A stretch of DNA of 64,000 nt from Palsa-504 sp963847965 (GCA_963847965.1 CAWKCG010000023.1:1-64000), one strand, 5' to 3'. Shown: positions 25,792-34,830, numbered from the stretch's first letter. The notes: generated from the letters alone by a model not told the origin. Translations and numbers: made by a program.

Positions 25792-27771
25792 CTACACCTG
25801 GACGCGCTCGCGGATGGCGGTGACGATCTCCCTGATCGCCTCGTCGACCGGAACCCCGTTCTTCTGCGATCCGTCCCGGTACCTGAACGACACTGCCTCG
25901 GCGGCCACGTCGTCGTCGCCCGCGATGAGCATGAACGGCACCTTCTGCCGCTGCGCGGTCCTGATCTTCTTCTGCATCCGGTCATCGCTAGCGTCAACCT
26001 CGACCCGGACGCCCTGCTGGCGCAGGCTCGCAGCCACCTTCTCCAGGTATGGCACGTGCGCGTCCGAGACGGGGATGCCCACGGCCTGGACCGGCGCGAG
26101 CCACGGCGGGAAGGCGCCCGCGTAGTGCTCCACCAGGATGCCGAAGAACCGCTCGATCGACCCGAACAGGGCCCGGTGGATCATGTACGGGCGCCGCCGC
26201 GAGCCGTCCGCGGCCTGGTACTCGATCCCGAACCGGCCAGGTTCCTGCAGGTCGACCTGGAGGGTGGACAGCTGCCAGCGCCGGCCGATCGCGTCCTTGA
26301 CGTGCACGTCGATCTTGGGCGCGTAGAACGCGCCCTCGCCCTCGGCGAGCACGTAGGGCAGGCCGGATCGGTCGATGGCGTGCTTGAGCGCCGCCTCGGC
26401 GACCGCCCACTCCTCAAGCTCGCCGACGTACTTGTCCGGGCGGGTGGACAGCTCCGCCTCGAACTCGGTCAGCCCGAAGTCGCGCAGCAGCCCGACCACG
26501 AAGTTCAGCAGGGAGGCCAGCTCGTCCTGCAGCTGCTCCGGAGCGCAGAAGATGTGCGCGTCGTCCTGGGTGAAGCCGCGCGCCCTGGTCAGGCCGTGCA
26601 CCACGCCTGACTTCTCGTACCGGTAGACGGTCCCGAACTCGAACAGCCGCAGCGGCAGCTCGCGATAGGACCGCCCGCGCGACGCGTAGATCAGGATGTG
26701 CATCGGGCAGTTCATGGGCTTCGGGTAGTAGGTGACCCCGTCCAGTTCCATGGGCGGGAACATGCCGTCCTTGTACCACTCCAGGTGCCCGGAGGTGATG
26801 AACAGGTCCTCCTTGGTCAGGTGCGGGGTGTTCACGAACTCGTACCCGGCCTCCTCGTGGCGGCGCCGCGAGTAGTCCTCCATCACCCGCCTGATGATCC
26901 CGCCCCTGGGGTGGAAGACCGGCAGGCCGCTGCCGATCTCGACCGGGAACGAAAACAGGTCGAGCTCCGCGCCGAGCTTGCGGTGATCGCGCTTCTCCGC
27001 CTCCTCGAGCATCCTGAGGTACTCGTCCTGCTTGTCCCGCGACTCCCACGCGGTGCCGTAGATGCGCTGGAGCTGCGGGTTCTTCTCGCTGCCCCGCCAG
27101 TAGGCCCCGCCGGTGCGCATGAGCTTGAACGCCGGGATCTGCGCGGTGGTCGGGACGTGCGGGCCGCGGCACAGGTCCTTCCAGCACAGCTCGCCGCTGG
27201 CCGGGTCGAGGTTGTCGTAGATGGTCAGCTCGGCCCCGCCGACCTCGACCGCTTCCTCGGAGTCCGAGGGAGCCTTCAGCCCGATCAGCTCGAGCTTGTA
27301 CGGCTCGCCGGCCAGTTCGGCGCTGGCCTCGCTCTCGCTCACCACGCGCCGGGAGAAGCGCTGGCCCTGCCTGGCGATCTGCCGCATCCGCGCCTCGATC
27401 GCCTTCAGGTCTTCCGGGCCGAACGGCCTGGGCACGTCGAAGTCGTAGTAGAAGCCGTTCTCCACCGGCGGGCCGATACCCAGCTTGGCGTGCGGGAACA
27501 GGTCCTGCACCGCCTGCGCCATGACGTGCGCGGTGGAGTGGCGCATGATGGCCCGGCCGACCTCCGACGCGATGTCGATCGGCTCGACGGCGTCGCCCTC
27601 GGCCAGGACGCGGGCCAGGTCGCGCGGCTCGCCGTTGACCCTCGCGGCGATCACGGAGCCGGATCCCGAACCGTTGGAGGACAGGGCCTGCAGGGCCGCG
27701 CCCGCCGTGGTGCCAGCCTCGACCACGTGCTCGCTTCCGGCGAGGGTGATGTGGAGCTGCTGGCTGGACAC
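25792..27771 (-). CDS. thrS: Threonyl-tRNA synthetase
   Basis: Charges tRNA-Thr and edits serine. 659 residues from GTG 27771, which follows AAGGAGTCCACC; a longer frame upstream lacks a ribosome site. Order: TGS domain (HITLAGSEHVVEAGT), editing domain with HSTAHVMAQAV, class II core with zinc Cys in MNCPMHILIY and motif 2 RYEKSGVVHGLTRARGFTQD, motif 3, then the anticodon-binding domain (VPFMLIAGDDD). It leads the thrS-HIT pair. Confidence 0.98.
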   Translation of the reverse strand: MSSQQLHITLAGSEHVVEAGTTAGAALQALSSNGSGSGSVIAARVNGEPRDLARVLAEGDAVEPIDIASEVGRAIMRHSTAHVMAQAVQDLFPHAKLGIGPPVENGFYYDFDVPRPFGPEDLKAIEARMRQIARQGQRFSRRVVSESEASAELAGEPYKLELIGLKAPSDSEEAVEVGGAELTIYDNLDPASGELCWKDLCRGPHVPTTAQIPAFKLMRTGGAYWRGSEKNPQLQRIYGTAWESRDKQDEYLRMLEEAEKRDHRKLGAELDLFSFPVEIGSGLPVFHPRGGIIRRVMEDYSRRRHEEAGYEFVNTPHLTKEDLFITSGHLEWYKDGMFPPMELDGVTYYPKPMNCPMHILIYASRGRSYRELPLRLFEFGTVYRYEKSGVVHGLTRARGFTQDDAHIFCAPEQLQDELASLLNFVVGLLRDFGLTEFEAELSTRPDKYVGELEEWAVAEAALKHAIDRSGLPYVLAEGEGAFYAPKIDVHVKDAIGRRWQLSTLQVDLQEPGRFGIEYQAADGSRRRPYMIHRALFGSIERFFGILVEHYAGAFPPWLAPVQAVGIPVSDAHVPYLEKVAASLRQQGVRVEVDASDDRMQKKIRTAQRQKVPFMLIAGDDDVAAEAVSFRYRDGSQKNGVPVDEAIREIVTAIRERVQV

Positions 27772-27879
27772 GGTGGACTCCTTCGTGGCCGGATCGGTGG
27801 CCGGACGGGACTGGTTACCCGATGCTACCGGTGCGCGCACACCCGGCGCGCGCGAGTTATCCGGGGTGTGCGCGGGTCC

Positions 27880-28317
27880 CTAGCCCGTGGCCCGCGCCGG
27901 GGTCACCAAGACGGCGACGCGGCGCTCCTCGGCCATGACCCGGTCGTAGGCCGGCCAGTCGTCGTGCGTTCCGCCCGCGGCGGTGAAGATCTCGCGCAGC
28001 AGCAGCCTGAGCCGCTCGGCGTCCACCCCGGGCAGCGGGTCATCGGGCCCGGCCAGGTCGACCGGGCCTTCGACCGAGGCCCACTGCCAGCCGGCCCGGA
28101 CGACGACCGTGGCTCGCGGCCGGGCCCGGAGGTAGGCCAGCCGGCGGGCGTCGCCGCGGCTGACCAGCCCGACCACCTGCGCTCCCGTGACCGGGTGCGG
28201 CAGGACACCCGCGTTCGCCACCGACGACTGGATCGTCATGTCGGGCCGCAGGGTGGATACCACGCACAGGCCATGATCGCCCTGGACCAGCCGGGCGAAG
28301 TCCTCAAGTCCGCTCAC
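27880..28317 (-). CDS. PPOX-class flavin/F420-dependent oxidoreductase
   Basis: 145 residues of the pyridoxamine 5'-phosphate oxidase-like split-barrel fold, of the small F420-binding type found in many copies in actinomycetes. Family features are the start DFARLVQGDHGLCVVSTLR, SSVANAGVL, then VGLVSRGDARRLAYLRARPRA and a tryptophan-containing strand RAGWQWASVEG. The substrate is unknown. It stands alone on the minus strand, between thrS and the amidohydrolase. The start lacks a strong ribosome site. Confidence 0.82.
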   Translation of the reverse strand: MSGLEDFARLVQGDHGLCVVSTLRPDMTIQSSVANAGVLPHPVTGAQVVGLVSRGDARRLAYLRARPRATVVVRAGWQWASVEGPVDLAGPDDPLPGVDAERLRLLLREIFTAAGGTHDDWPAYDRVMAEERRVAVLVTPARATG

Positions 28318-28442
28318 CGCGCCAGCCTAACGTGCGGCGGGCGGCGGCGAGCCGGGGCCGGGCGCAAAGGACAGCACCGTGCGGTCCTCGACGGGACGGG
28401 CCCGCGCGGCCTCAGGCACCGATTTTCCGCGGGCCGACCAGG

Positions 28443-29481
28443 CTACAGGCCGAAGACCTCTTCGGCGATGCCCTGGAAGAACGCCTTCTTCGCGGCGGCG
28501 TCGATCGGCAGTTCGTCCTGCATGGTCACTTCCTCGGGCACGTACTCGTACGGGTAATCCATCGCGTACATCACCCGGTCGGGCCCAAGCACCTCCCGGC
28601 AGAACATGATGGCCGGCGCCCAGGGCATGCCGCTGGTCGTCACCCAGACGTTCGACCGCAGGTAGTCACTGGGCCAGGCGCTCAATCGGCTTCATGGATT
28701 CGTACCGGCCGGCCGCCACCGTCGCCGCGTGCATGAAATCCAGCCGGTACAGCCAGAACGGCAGCGCCTCCCCCAGGTGCCCGACCACCATCCGCAGCCT
28801 GGGGAACCTGTCGAACACCCCGGCCGTGATGATGCGCAGCAGGTGCATCCCGGTCTCGACGGCGAACCCGTAGATCGCGCTGTCCAGGCCGGCCTCGAGG
28901 AGCGGACCGATCATGGATTTGGGCGGGGTGTTCGGGTGCAGGTAGATGGGCGTGTCCAGGGCCTCGGCGGCCTCCAGGATCGGCCAGAACTTCGGGTTGT
29001 CCAGGTACTCGCCCTGGGTGTGCGAGTTGATGATGACGCCCTTGAAGCCCAGGTCGTGCGCGCCGCGCCGGATTTCGGCGGCCGCGCCCCGCGGGTCCTG
29101 CGGCGCGACCGCGGTCAGGCCGCTGAACCGGTCCGGGTGCCTGCGGCAGGCCTCGGCCAGCTGGTCGTTGGCCAGCGTCGCCATGGCGACCGCCCGGTCC
29201 CGGTCCAGGATCTGCGTGCCGGGGCAGGTCAGCGAGATGATCTGCCGGTCGATGCCCGCGGCGTCCATGTCGGCGATCCGCAGTTCGCCCAGGTCCTGCA
29301 GGCGGGCCAGGACCGCCGCCGGGCGTGGGGCGGTGCTGCGCATGAAGAAGCCCTGCAGGCTGACGAAGCCCGGGTCGTCGACCGTCCCATCGGCCAGCAA
29401 GGTCTGCCACATCGAGACGAGCTCGGGCGGCGCGAACGCCTCCTCGGTCGCGATCCGCAGGTAACCGGCGCCAGAGTCCAT
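28443..29481 (-). pseudogene. Amidohydrolase-family (decarboxylase-like) protein, frameshifted
   Basis: Amidohydrolase 2 family (2,3-dihydroxybenzoate/gamma-resorcylate decarboxylase-like). The first 270 residues run from ATG 29481 with the metal-site start IATEEAFAPP, the mid His in YLHPNTPPK and VVGHLGEALPFWLYRLD. After ESMKPIERL the frame hits TGA, while the expected continuation PSDYLRSNVWVTTSG runs in the next frame to the metal Asp in YAMDYPYEY and the end at 28443. One extra G in the GGGCC at 28671-28675 explains this. Both halves look otherwise intact, so the lesion is recent or a sequencing error. Confidence 0.82.
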
Positions 29482-29504
29482 GCGCCAAGCTTCCACCCGA
29501 AGAA

Positions 29505-29530
29505 GGGGCGGCCGCCAGTGCGGCCGCCCC
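29505..29530 (-). terminator. Hairpin terminator after the VOC gene
   Basis: Eleven-base arms GGGGCGGCCGC and GCGGCCGCCCC with loop CAGT form a perfect stem, 23 bases past the stop of the minus-strand VOC gene and just before the amidohydrolase start. There is no T-run, as is usual for high-GC actinomycetes. Confidence 0.7.
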
Positions 29531-29553
29531 CATCGTCATCTGACCGTGCTGAG

Positions 29554-30330
29554 TTACCCCGCCGGCGGCGTCATCACGGAGAAGACGGCGCCGTGGTTGT
29601 CGGTGACGGTGCCCATCCGGCCGTACGGGGTGTCGGCGGCGGGGCGCACGACGCTCCCGCCGAGCTCGACGGCCTTGGCCATCGCGGCGTCGGCGTCCTC
29701 CACCATGAAGTACGCACCCCAGGCGGCGGGCACCTCGGCGGGCGTCCCCTCCGGGTACTCGCCGATGCCGCCGACCTCGTGCCCGTCGAGCATGAGCATC
29801 GCGTAGGTGAAGCCTTCACCGCTCATGTCCTGGTAGTCATAGCCGAACACGGTCCGGTAGAAGGCCTCGCTCCCGGCGAAGTCCCGGCTCATGTGCTCGT
29901 TCCAGGTCAGCGCGCCCGGCTCGTTGGCCACGCCGATCCCGGTGGTGTTCCCGCCCTGCCAGATCCCGAACGCCGCGCCTGCGGTGTCCATGGCGACGGC
30001 CATCCGGCCCTCTTCCATGACGTCCATCGGCTCGGCCAGCAACTGGCCGCCGGCGCTCTTGATGGTGGCCGCGGTCGCGTCGGCGTCGTCCGTGGCCAGG
30101 TAGGTCGTCCACGCCGACGGCATCTCGGCGGGACCCATCTTGGGGCCGATGCCGGCCACGATCTTGCCGCCGGAGTGGGCGATGGCGTAGCCGCCGACCT
30201 CCGGCCCGCCGACCTGGATGTCCCAGCCGAACAGGTCCCCGTAGAACGCGACGGCCTTCGGTACGTCATCGACGCTGACATCCACCCAGCAGGGCGTACC
30301 GGCAGGCCACCGCGTATCGCGCGTTACCAT
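29554..30330 (-). CDS. Two-domain VOC (glyoxalase/bleomycin-resistance) family protein
   Basis: 258 residues made of two VOC modules. The first starts at PCWVDVSVDDVPKAVAFYGDLFGW, the second at WNEHMSRDFAGSEAFYRTVFG. This tandem form resembles the mycobacterial CFP32 (Rv0577) group. Metal-ligand positions are poorly kept, so I do not assign lyase activity. ATG 30330 has GGGGAGG seven bases upstream; a longer frame upstream is not supported. Confidence 0.85.
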   Translation of the reverse strand: MVTRDTRWPAGTPCWVDVSVDDVPKAVAFYGDLFGWDIQVGGPEVGGYAIAHSGGKIVAGIGPKMGPAEMPSAWTTYLATDDADATAATIKSAGGQLLAEPMDVMEEGRMAVAMDTAGAAFGIWQGGNTTGIGVANEPGALTWNEHMSRDFAGSEAFYRTVFGYDYQDMSGEGFTYAMLMLDGHEVGGIGEYPEGTPAEVPAAWGAYFMVEDADAAMAKAVELGGSVVRPAADTPYGRMGTVTDNHGAVFSVMTPPAG

Positions 30331-30398
30331 TTCTGTACCTCCCCATGATTGTTCCTTTACCGCCGACGCTAACACAGCGTGATCCCGGCCGGGTCTTT

Positions 30399-30404
30399 TA
30401 CACT
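30399..30404 (+). promoter_or_regulatory. -10 element of a probable leaderless transcript
   Basis: TACACT ends eight bases before ATG 30413, and there is no ribosome-site-like sequence between. The spacing puts the transcription start at or next to the start codon. Confidence 0.5.
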
Positions 30405-30412
30405 GGGCGTTC

Positions 30413-30751
30413 ATGTACGCCAGGACCAACCCGGGTGCCGGGCGCCTGACGCCGCGGCGCAGGCGGATCCTGGCTATCATCGCCGCGGGCGTGATCGTGG
30501 TCCTCGGCGGCCTGGGCGTCTGGGGGGCGCTGGCGCCTGACACGTACGCAGGTTCTGGCCACGGCTGCGTTACCGTGACGCTGGCGAGTTCGACCGGCGG
30601 GGCGAGGCTGCACTACTGCGGGGCGGCGGCCCGGTCGTTCTGCCGGGCGGCGCTCCGGTCGCAGGATCAGATCTCGCTGCGCGCCAGGCCGCAGTGCGTG
30701 CTGGCCGGGCTCGGGCCTGCCGCGCCGGCGAGCCCTCCCGCATCAGGGTAG
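30413..30751 (+). CDS. Small secreted or membrane-anchored cysteine-containing protein
   Basis: 112 residues of unknown function. A basic N-terminus (RRRR at about 16-19) precedes one hydrophobic helix (ILAIIAAGVIVVLGGLGVWGALA), so the rest is probably outside the cell. The outer part has four cysteines (HGCVTV, LHYCG, SFCRAA, PQCVLAG) that could form two disulphides, and ends in a Pro/Ala tail. No family recognised. It runs opposite to both neighbours and ends 8 bases from the convergent dtd stop. Confidence 0.6.
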   Translation: MYARTNPGAGRLTPRRRRILAIIAAGVIVVLGGLGVWGALAPDTYAGSGHGCVTVTLASSTGGARLHYCGAAARSFCRAALRSQDQISLRARPQCVLAGLGPAAPASPPASG

Positions 30752-30759
30752 GCCTGCCC

Positions 30760-31185
30760 TTACAGGTCGATGACGATGGTGACCGGGCCGTCGTTGGTCA
30801 GGGATACCTGCATCACGGCGCCGAAGACGCCGGTTTCCACCCGGGCGCCGAGGTCGCGCAGGGCCTGGACCACGGCCCCGACGAGCGGCTCGGCGACCGG
30901 ACCGGGGGCGGCGGGCGACCAGGATGGGCGGCGGCCCTTGGTCAGGTCCGCGTAGAGGGTGAACTGGCTGATCACCAGCAGCGGCGCGGCCACGTCGGAG
31001 CAGGACTTCTCGCCGGCGAGGATCCGCAGCCCCCACAGCTTGGTGGCGAGCCTCGCGGCCTGCTCGGGGGTGTCGCCGTGCTTGACGCCGACCAGGACCA
31101 GCAGCCCCGGCCCGTCGATCGCGCCGACGACCTGACCTCCTACGGCCACGCTGGCCCCGCGCACCCTCTGCACCACTGCCCGCAT
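30760..31185 (-). CDS. dtd: D-aminoacyl-tRNA deacylase
   Basis: Removes D-amino acids and glycine wrongly attached to tRNA. 141 residues from ATG 31185: MRAVVQRVRGASVAVGG, the active-site motif VISQFTLYAD and the Gly-cisPro motif in TNDGPVTIVID, all canonical. The open frame continues upstream into repeat copy D but has no proper start there. Confidence 0.96.
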   Translation of the reverse strand: MRAVVQRVRGASVAVGGQVVGAIDGPGLLVLVGVKHGDTPEQAARLATKLWGLRILAGEKSCSDVAAPLLVISQFTLYADLTKGRRPSWSPAAPGPVAEPLVGAVVQALRDLGARVETGVFGAVMQVSLTNDGPVTIVIDL

Positions 31186-31208
31186 AGCAGGGCAGGGTAC
31201 TGCTAAGT

Positions 31209-31336
31209 CCGGGGGGACGACCCCCCTGGACCCCCCGAGCATGGGGGGGCTCCCCGCCCCCCCATACCCCCCTGGCCCCCCGAGCACGGGGGGGCTCCCC
31301 GCCCCCCCATAGCCCCCTGGCCCCCGAGCACGGGGG
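31209..31336. repeat. Dispersed GC-rich repeat, copy D (with internal tandem units)
   Basis: It starts with CCGGGGGGACGACCCCCCTGG, as in copy A, then the unit GGGGGGGCTCCCCGCCCCCCC is present twice with CATACCCCCCTGGCCCCCCG between, and a decayed third start follows. It lies between dtd and the asparaginase gene and is the longest copy. Confidence 0.8.
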
Positions 31337-31388
31337 AAACCTTCCCTCCCCCGGCTCGACCGCTCTCGGCATGGGGGAGACTGCGTGC

Positions 31389-32351
31389 ATGACGCTCTTC
31401 TCCGAACGCGATGGCACCAATCCCGTCCTGGCCGAGGTCGTGCGATCGGGTTTCGCCGAATCGCGGCACCGCGGCGCGGTCGCGGCGCTGGCCGCCGACG
31501 GGAGGCAGGTCATTGCCGTGGGCGGGACCGGCGTGCCCGTCTTCCCCCGGTCGGCGAACAAGCCGCTGCAGGCGACGGCCATGCTCCGCTGCCGCCTGGA
31601 CCTGGACGGCGAGCTGCTGGCGCTGGCCGCGGCCAGCCACTCGGGCGAGGACTTTCATGTGGACGGGGTGCGGAAGATCCTGTCGGGGGCCGATCTTGGC
31701 GAGGACAGCCTGCGCTGCCCCGCCGCCTGGCCGCTCGATCTCGACGCCGCGCGCCTGCTGATCGCCGCAGGCGGCGAACCGTCCAGGATCCGGATGAACT
31801 GCTCAGGTAAGCACGCGGCGATGCTGGCCACCTGCGTGCAGAACGGCTGGCCGACGGACACGTACCTGACCCGGGATCATCCGCTCCAGCGGGCGATCCT
31901 GCGGACGATCGAGGAACTGGCCGGCGAGCAGGTCACCGCGACCGGCGTGGATGGCTGCGGCGCGCCGCTGTTCGCCCTGACGCTGGCCGGCCTGGGGCGT
32001 GCCTTCCGGGCCATGGTGCTCGCCGCGCCCGGCACGCCCGAGCGCCGGATGGCCGAGGCGATGCGCGCGTACCCCGCGTGGACCAGCGGCACGAACCGTG
32101 ACGAGCGCCGGCTGATGGACGCGGTGCCAGGACTGCTGGTCAAGGGCGGCGCCGAGGGCGTCGTCGCGTTCGCGTTCACGGACGGCCGGGCGGGAGCCAT
32201 CAAGATCGACGACGGGATGGCGCGCGGCCGGATTCCCGTCCTGGTGGCCACGATGCGCCTGCTCGGCGCCGTGGTCCCCGACGAATTCGCCACCGTGCCC
32301 GTCACCGGCGGTGACGCCGAGGTTGGCGCCGTCCGGGCCGTGGCGCCCTAG
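31389..32351 (+). CDS. Asparaginase II-family protein
   Basis: About 320 residues of the asparaginase II family (PF06089; thermolabile L-asparaginase type of rhizobia and actinomycetes). Family segments are PVLAEVVRSGFAESRHRGAV, PVFPRSANKPLQA, AAASHSGEDFHV, NCSGKHAAMLATC, TGVDGCGAPLFAL and LLVKGGAEGVVAFA. The Ser/Lys pair in PRSANKP and the Ser/His region ASHSGE are kept. ATG 31389 has GGGGGAG nine bases upstream; an ATG six codons earlier is the alternative. The next gene starts 31 bases downstream. Confidence 0.85.
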   Translation: MTLFSERDGTNPVLAEVVRSGFAESRHRGAVAALAADGRQVIAVGGTGVPVFPRSANKPLQATAMLRCRLDLDGELLALAAASHSGEDFHVDGVRKILSGADLGEDSLRCPAAWPLDLDAARLLIAAGGEPSRIRMNCSGKHAAMLATCVQNGWPTDTYLTRDHPLQRAILRTIEELAGEQVTATGVDGCGAPLFALTLAGLGRAFRAMVLAAPGTPERRMAEAMRAYPAWTSGTNRDERRLMDAVPGLLVKGGAEGVVAFAFTDGRAGAIKIDDGMARGRIPVLVATMRLLGAVVPDEFATVPVTGGDAEVGAVRAVAP

Positions 32352-32382
32352 GAATGACGGCGCGGCCCCATAGGATGACGCG

Positions 32383-34056
32383 GTGAGCAAGAAGACCGGT
32401 CAGCGACGCAACGCGGCCGCCAGGAACGCAACGGCGACCAGGGCAGCGGGGAAGACACCGGCGACCGCGGCGGGAGCGCGCGGCACGGCAGGGGCCACCA
32501 CGGCGGCACCGCGCGGGAACGCGCCAGCCGGGGCCAGCCGGCAGGCAAACGCGCCGGCCGGGGTCGGCCGACAGTCGGGTACGGGCCGGGGGATCGCAGC
32601 TGCCCGTGACGAAGCATCCGCGGCTGTCGAACGGCTGCTCACCCGGCTGCTGACCGCCATCGCGGCGGGCGATCCGCTTACGGCCGAGCTCGAGACCTCG
32701 ACCTTCATGTCCATCCCGAACGCGACGGGTAAGACGGATCCCGATCAGGTCGAAGCCTTTATCTCCAAGGTCATGGTGGACGGAGCCGTCCATATGCGGA
32801 CGCCCGACAGCGCCGCACTGCTGCGGCTGCTGACGTCGCTGGGCTCGCCGGCCACCAGGCGGGCGGCCAGCCAGGGCCTGGGTCGGCTGACCCAGGCCGG
32901 CGTCTACCCGCCGGGCTGGGTGACCGAGGCCGGGAAGGCGGTCCCCGGACGGGCCTGGCGCCGCTACGACGTGTTCGGCGACCATGAGGCCGTCGCGGTG
33001 ACGTTCAGCTACGGCGAAGCCGAGCACGCCATCGTGGCCCAGGTTGACCTGACCGGCATGCCGACCGCGGTCATGGTCGGCGTGACCTCGGACCCGGCCG
33101 ACGTCATCGAGGGCATGACTCGCGACGACGGGGAACTCGAGCGCTGGGAGTCGATCAGCCTGGCCGAGGCGCGCGGGCGGCTCGAAGAGCCGCTCGAGCG
33201 GTGCGACGATGACCCCGAAGCGGGCACCGGCGCCGAAACCAATGTCTTCCTCCCCGTCGCCCGTTCCCGGGTCCGCCGGCTGCCCGCCGACGTGCCCCGG
33301 CCGGACCGGATCTTCGGCGCACACCAACGCGCGGCCGCAGTGGATGACTTCATGCGCAGCCCGCTGGCCGCAGAGGCGGTCGCCGCGGACGAGGACGCCA
33401 CCCGGTTCTGGGCCGAGGTGCTCACCGGCTACAGCGGCCGGGTGATCGACGAGCCGCCCGCCCAGGTCGGCCCGCGCAAGCTCACGCACATGCTCCTGGG
33501 CCACGTGCCGAACACCTTCACCCTCACCCCTGCCCAGCGCCAGCACCTGGAGCCCGCGGTGACCGCGTGGACCTGCTGGTCAGCCGCCCACCGGGGCCTG
33601 GATGACCAAGCGACCGCGCTGCTGACGGAACGGCTGCCATGGGTGCTCAGCCGATTCGACCAGGCCTACGACGATCCTTACGCGGCCCTGTCCCGCAGTT
33701 ACCTGGCGGACGTGGCGGCCGGCGACGCCGAGGTCTCTTGGCTCACTGAGCAGTTTGCTCGGCGGCTGTTCGCCCTGCCCATCACAGAACCCGGCGACGA
33801 CGGCGCGCTGCCGGACGCCGGGGACCCGCAGACCCGCAGCGCCCTAACGGAGGCCGAGTTCGCCGACTGCACCCCGCCCGCCGACATGACCCGCGAGGAG
33901 TTCATGACGGCCGTGCACCGTGTCATCTCCGAGATCTGGGAGGGCGATCCGTTCGATACGTTCTGGTCGGCCCAGAGCCTCGTCGCCGGCGGCCTCGACC
34001 GGCACGACGCCATCCACGTGCTGGCCAAGACGGCTGCCTCATCCCCCGACCGATGA
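32383..34056 (+). CDS. Hypothetical protein with Ala/Thr-rich N-terminus and DUF1841-like C-terminus
   Basis: 557 residues. The first 75 are low-complexity and basic (KKTGQRRNAAARNATATRAA). The middle contains a strand-rich region (AVAVTFSYGEAEHAIVAQVD, MVGVTSDPADVIEGM) and an alpha-helical part. The C-terminal 50 residues (HRVISEIWEGDPFDTFWSAQ, LDRHDAIHVLA) resemble DUF1841. No catalytic residues are evident. The opening SKKTGQRR and the general composition recall the 683-residue protein at 51241-53292, so both may belong to the same loosely defined actinobacterial group. GTG 32383 is preceded by AGGATG. Confidence 0.6.
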   Translation: MSKKTGQRRNAAARNATATRAAGKTPATAAGARGTAGATTAAPRGNAPAGASRQANAPAGVGRQSGTGRGIAAARDEASAAVERLLTRLLTAIAAGDPLTAELETSTFMSIPNATGKTDPDQVEAFISKVMVDGAVHMRTPDSAALLRLLTSLGSPATRRAASQGLGRLTQAGVYPPGWVTEAGKAVPGRAWRRYDVFGDHEAVAVTFSYGEAEHAIVAQVDLTGMPTAVMVGVTSDPADVIEGMTRDDGELERWESISLAEARGRLEEPLERCDDDPEAGTGAETNVFLPVARSRVRRLPADVPRPDRIFGAHQRAAAVDDFMRSPLAAEAVAADEDATRFWAEVLTGYSGRVIDEPPAQVGPRKLTHMLLGHVPNTFTLTPAQRQHLEPAVTAWTCWSAAHRGLDDQATALLTERLPWVLSRFDQAYDDPYAALSRSYLADVAAGDAEVSWLTEQFARRLFALPITEPGDDGALPDAGDPQTRSALTEAEFADCTPPADMTREEFMTAVHRVISEIWEGDPFDTFWSAQSLVAGGLDRHDAIHVLAKTAASSPDR

Positions 34057-34152
34057 GCCCGGCCGCGGTCATCCCGTTCCTTGACGCGGCCTCACTCGAG
34101 CCGCCGCCGTTCGGGCAGTGAGCAGGACCGCCCCTCACCGCCAGCCGCGTGA

Positions 34153-34830
34153 TTACCGGCGGACCTGCGGACCGAAGGGATCACAATCGAGGCTGGCATC
34201 CGGGGAGCCGGTCCACCCGGCGAGGTAACTGCTCAGGCCGGTGAGGAACTGGCCGATGGTGAGGCTGCCCGCGGCGCGTGGGCCCGGGGACGGCCGCGGC
34301 AGCGCGAGCGTGGCGTGCAGGTCCGCGAGCTGGCGGGCGGCCTGCTGCCTGGCCCGCTGCGCGTCCGCTGCCGCCTGTGCGTAGGCCCGCTGGTAGGTGA
34401 GCGTCCAGTGCTGCTCGCTGACCGCGCCGGAATGGGCCGACGGCACCGCGACCGCGGGCGGAGGCCGCCGGTCGGTGCCGATCCTGACCCCGTACCTCGA
34501 GGCGGTATGAGCCTGATCTTCCAGGTCGTTCTCGATCCTGGTCAGCCCGGCCGCGAGATCGTCGATAATGCTCGCAGCCCGGCAGATCACCCCGGCCAGC
34601 GAGTCGGCCGGATCCGTCAGTTGGCTCACCGGCCGGTCCCCCCCGGCCTGCGATCCATCGGTGATCACCGGAACGCAGCCGTATAGGGTCACCGCGAGTG
34701 ACCGCAAGCCGGCGACGTCGCCGTCACCCAGCCAGGACCCGGCCGATGCGGCCAGCAACGGCCCGGAGCTGACCAAGACCGCGTCCTCAGCGGGCGCGTC
34801 GGACGTGAGCAGCCTGAATCCGCCGCTCAC
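34153..34830 (-). CDS. Hypothetical protein, helical
   Basis: 225 residues, no family recognised. Hydrophobic first third (VLVSSGPLLAASAGSWLGDG), then a predicted long helix pair (ICRAASIIDDLAAGLTRIEN and YAQAAADAQRARQQAARQLA) separated by a proline-rich loop. This could suit a small secretion or scaffold protein, but that is a guess. GTG 34830 has GGAGG seven bases upstream, which supports it being a real gene. The 190 bases upstream, toward the MocR gene, show no recognisable gene. Confidence 0.5.
   Translation of the reverse strand: MSGGFRLLTSDAPAEDAVLVSSGPLLAASAGSWLGDGDVAGLRSLAVTLYGCVPVITDGSQAGGDRPVSQLTDPADSLAGVICRAASIIDDLAAGLTRIENDLEDQAHTASRYGVRIGTDRRPPPAVAVPSAHSGAVSEQHWTLTYQRAYAQAAADAQRARQQAARQLADLHATLALPRPSPGPRAAGSLTIGQFLTGLSSYLAGWTGSPDASLDCDPFGPQVRR

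Noticed and set aside
26698..28557. 619-residue open frame antisense to thrS and the PPOX gene
   Set aside because: High-GC shadow frame. The opposite strand carries fully conserved synthetase motifs, and the frame has no ribosome site or recognisable domain.
31209..31336. Repeat copy D as a possible CRISPR array
   Set aside because: There are only two units, without spacers of constant length and without cas genes; the sequence belongs to the dispersed GC-rich family.
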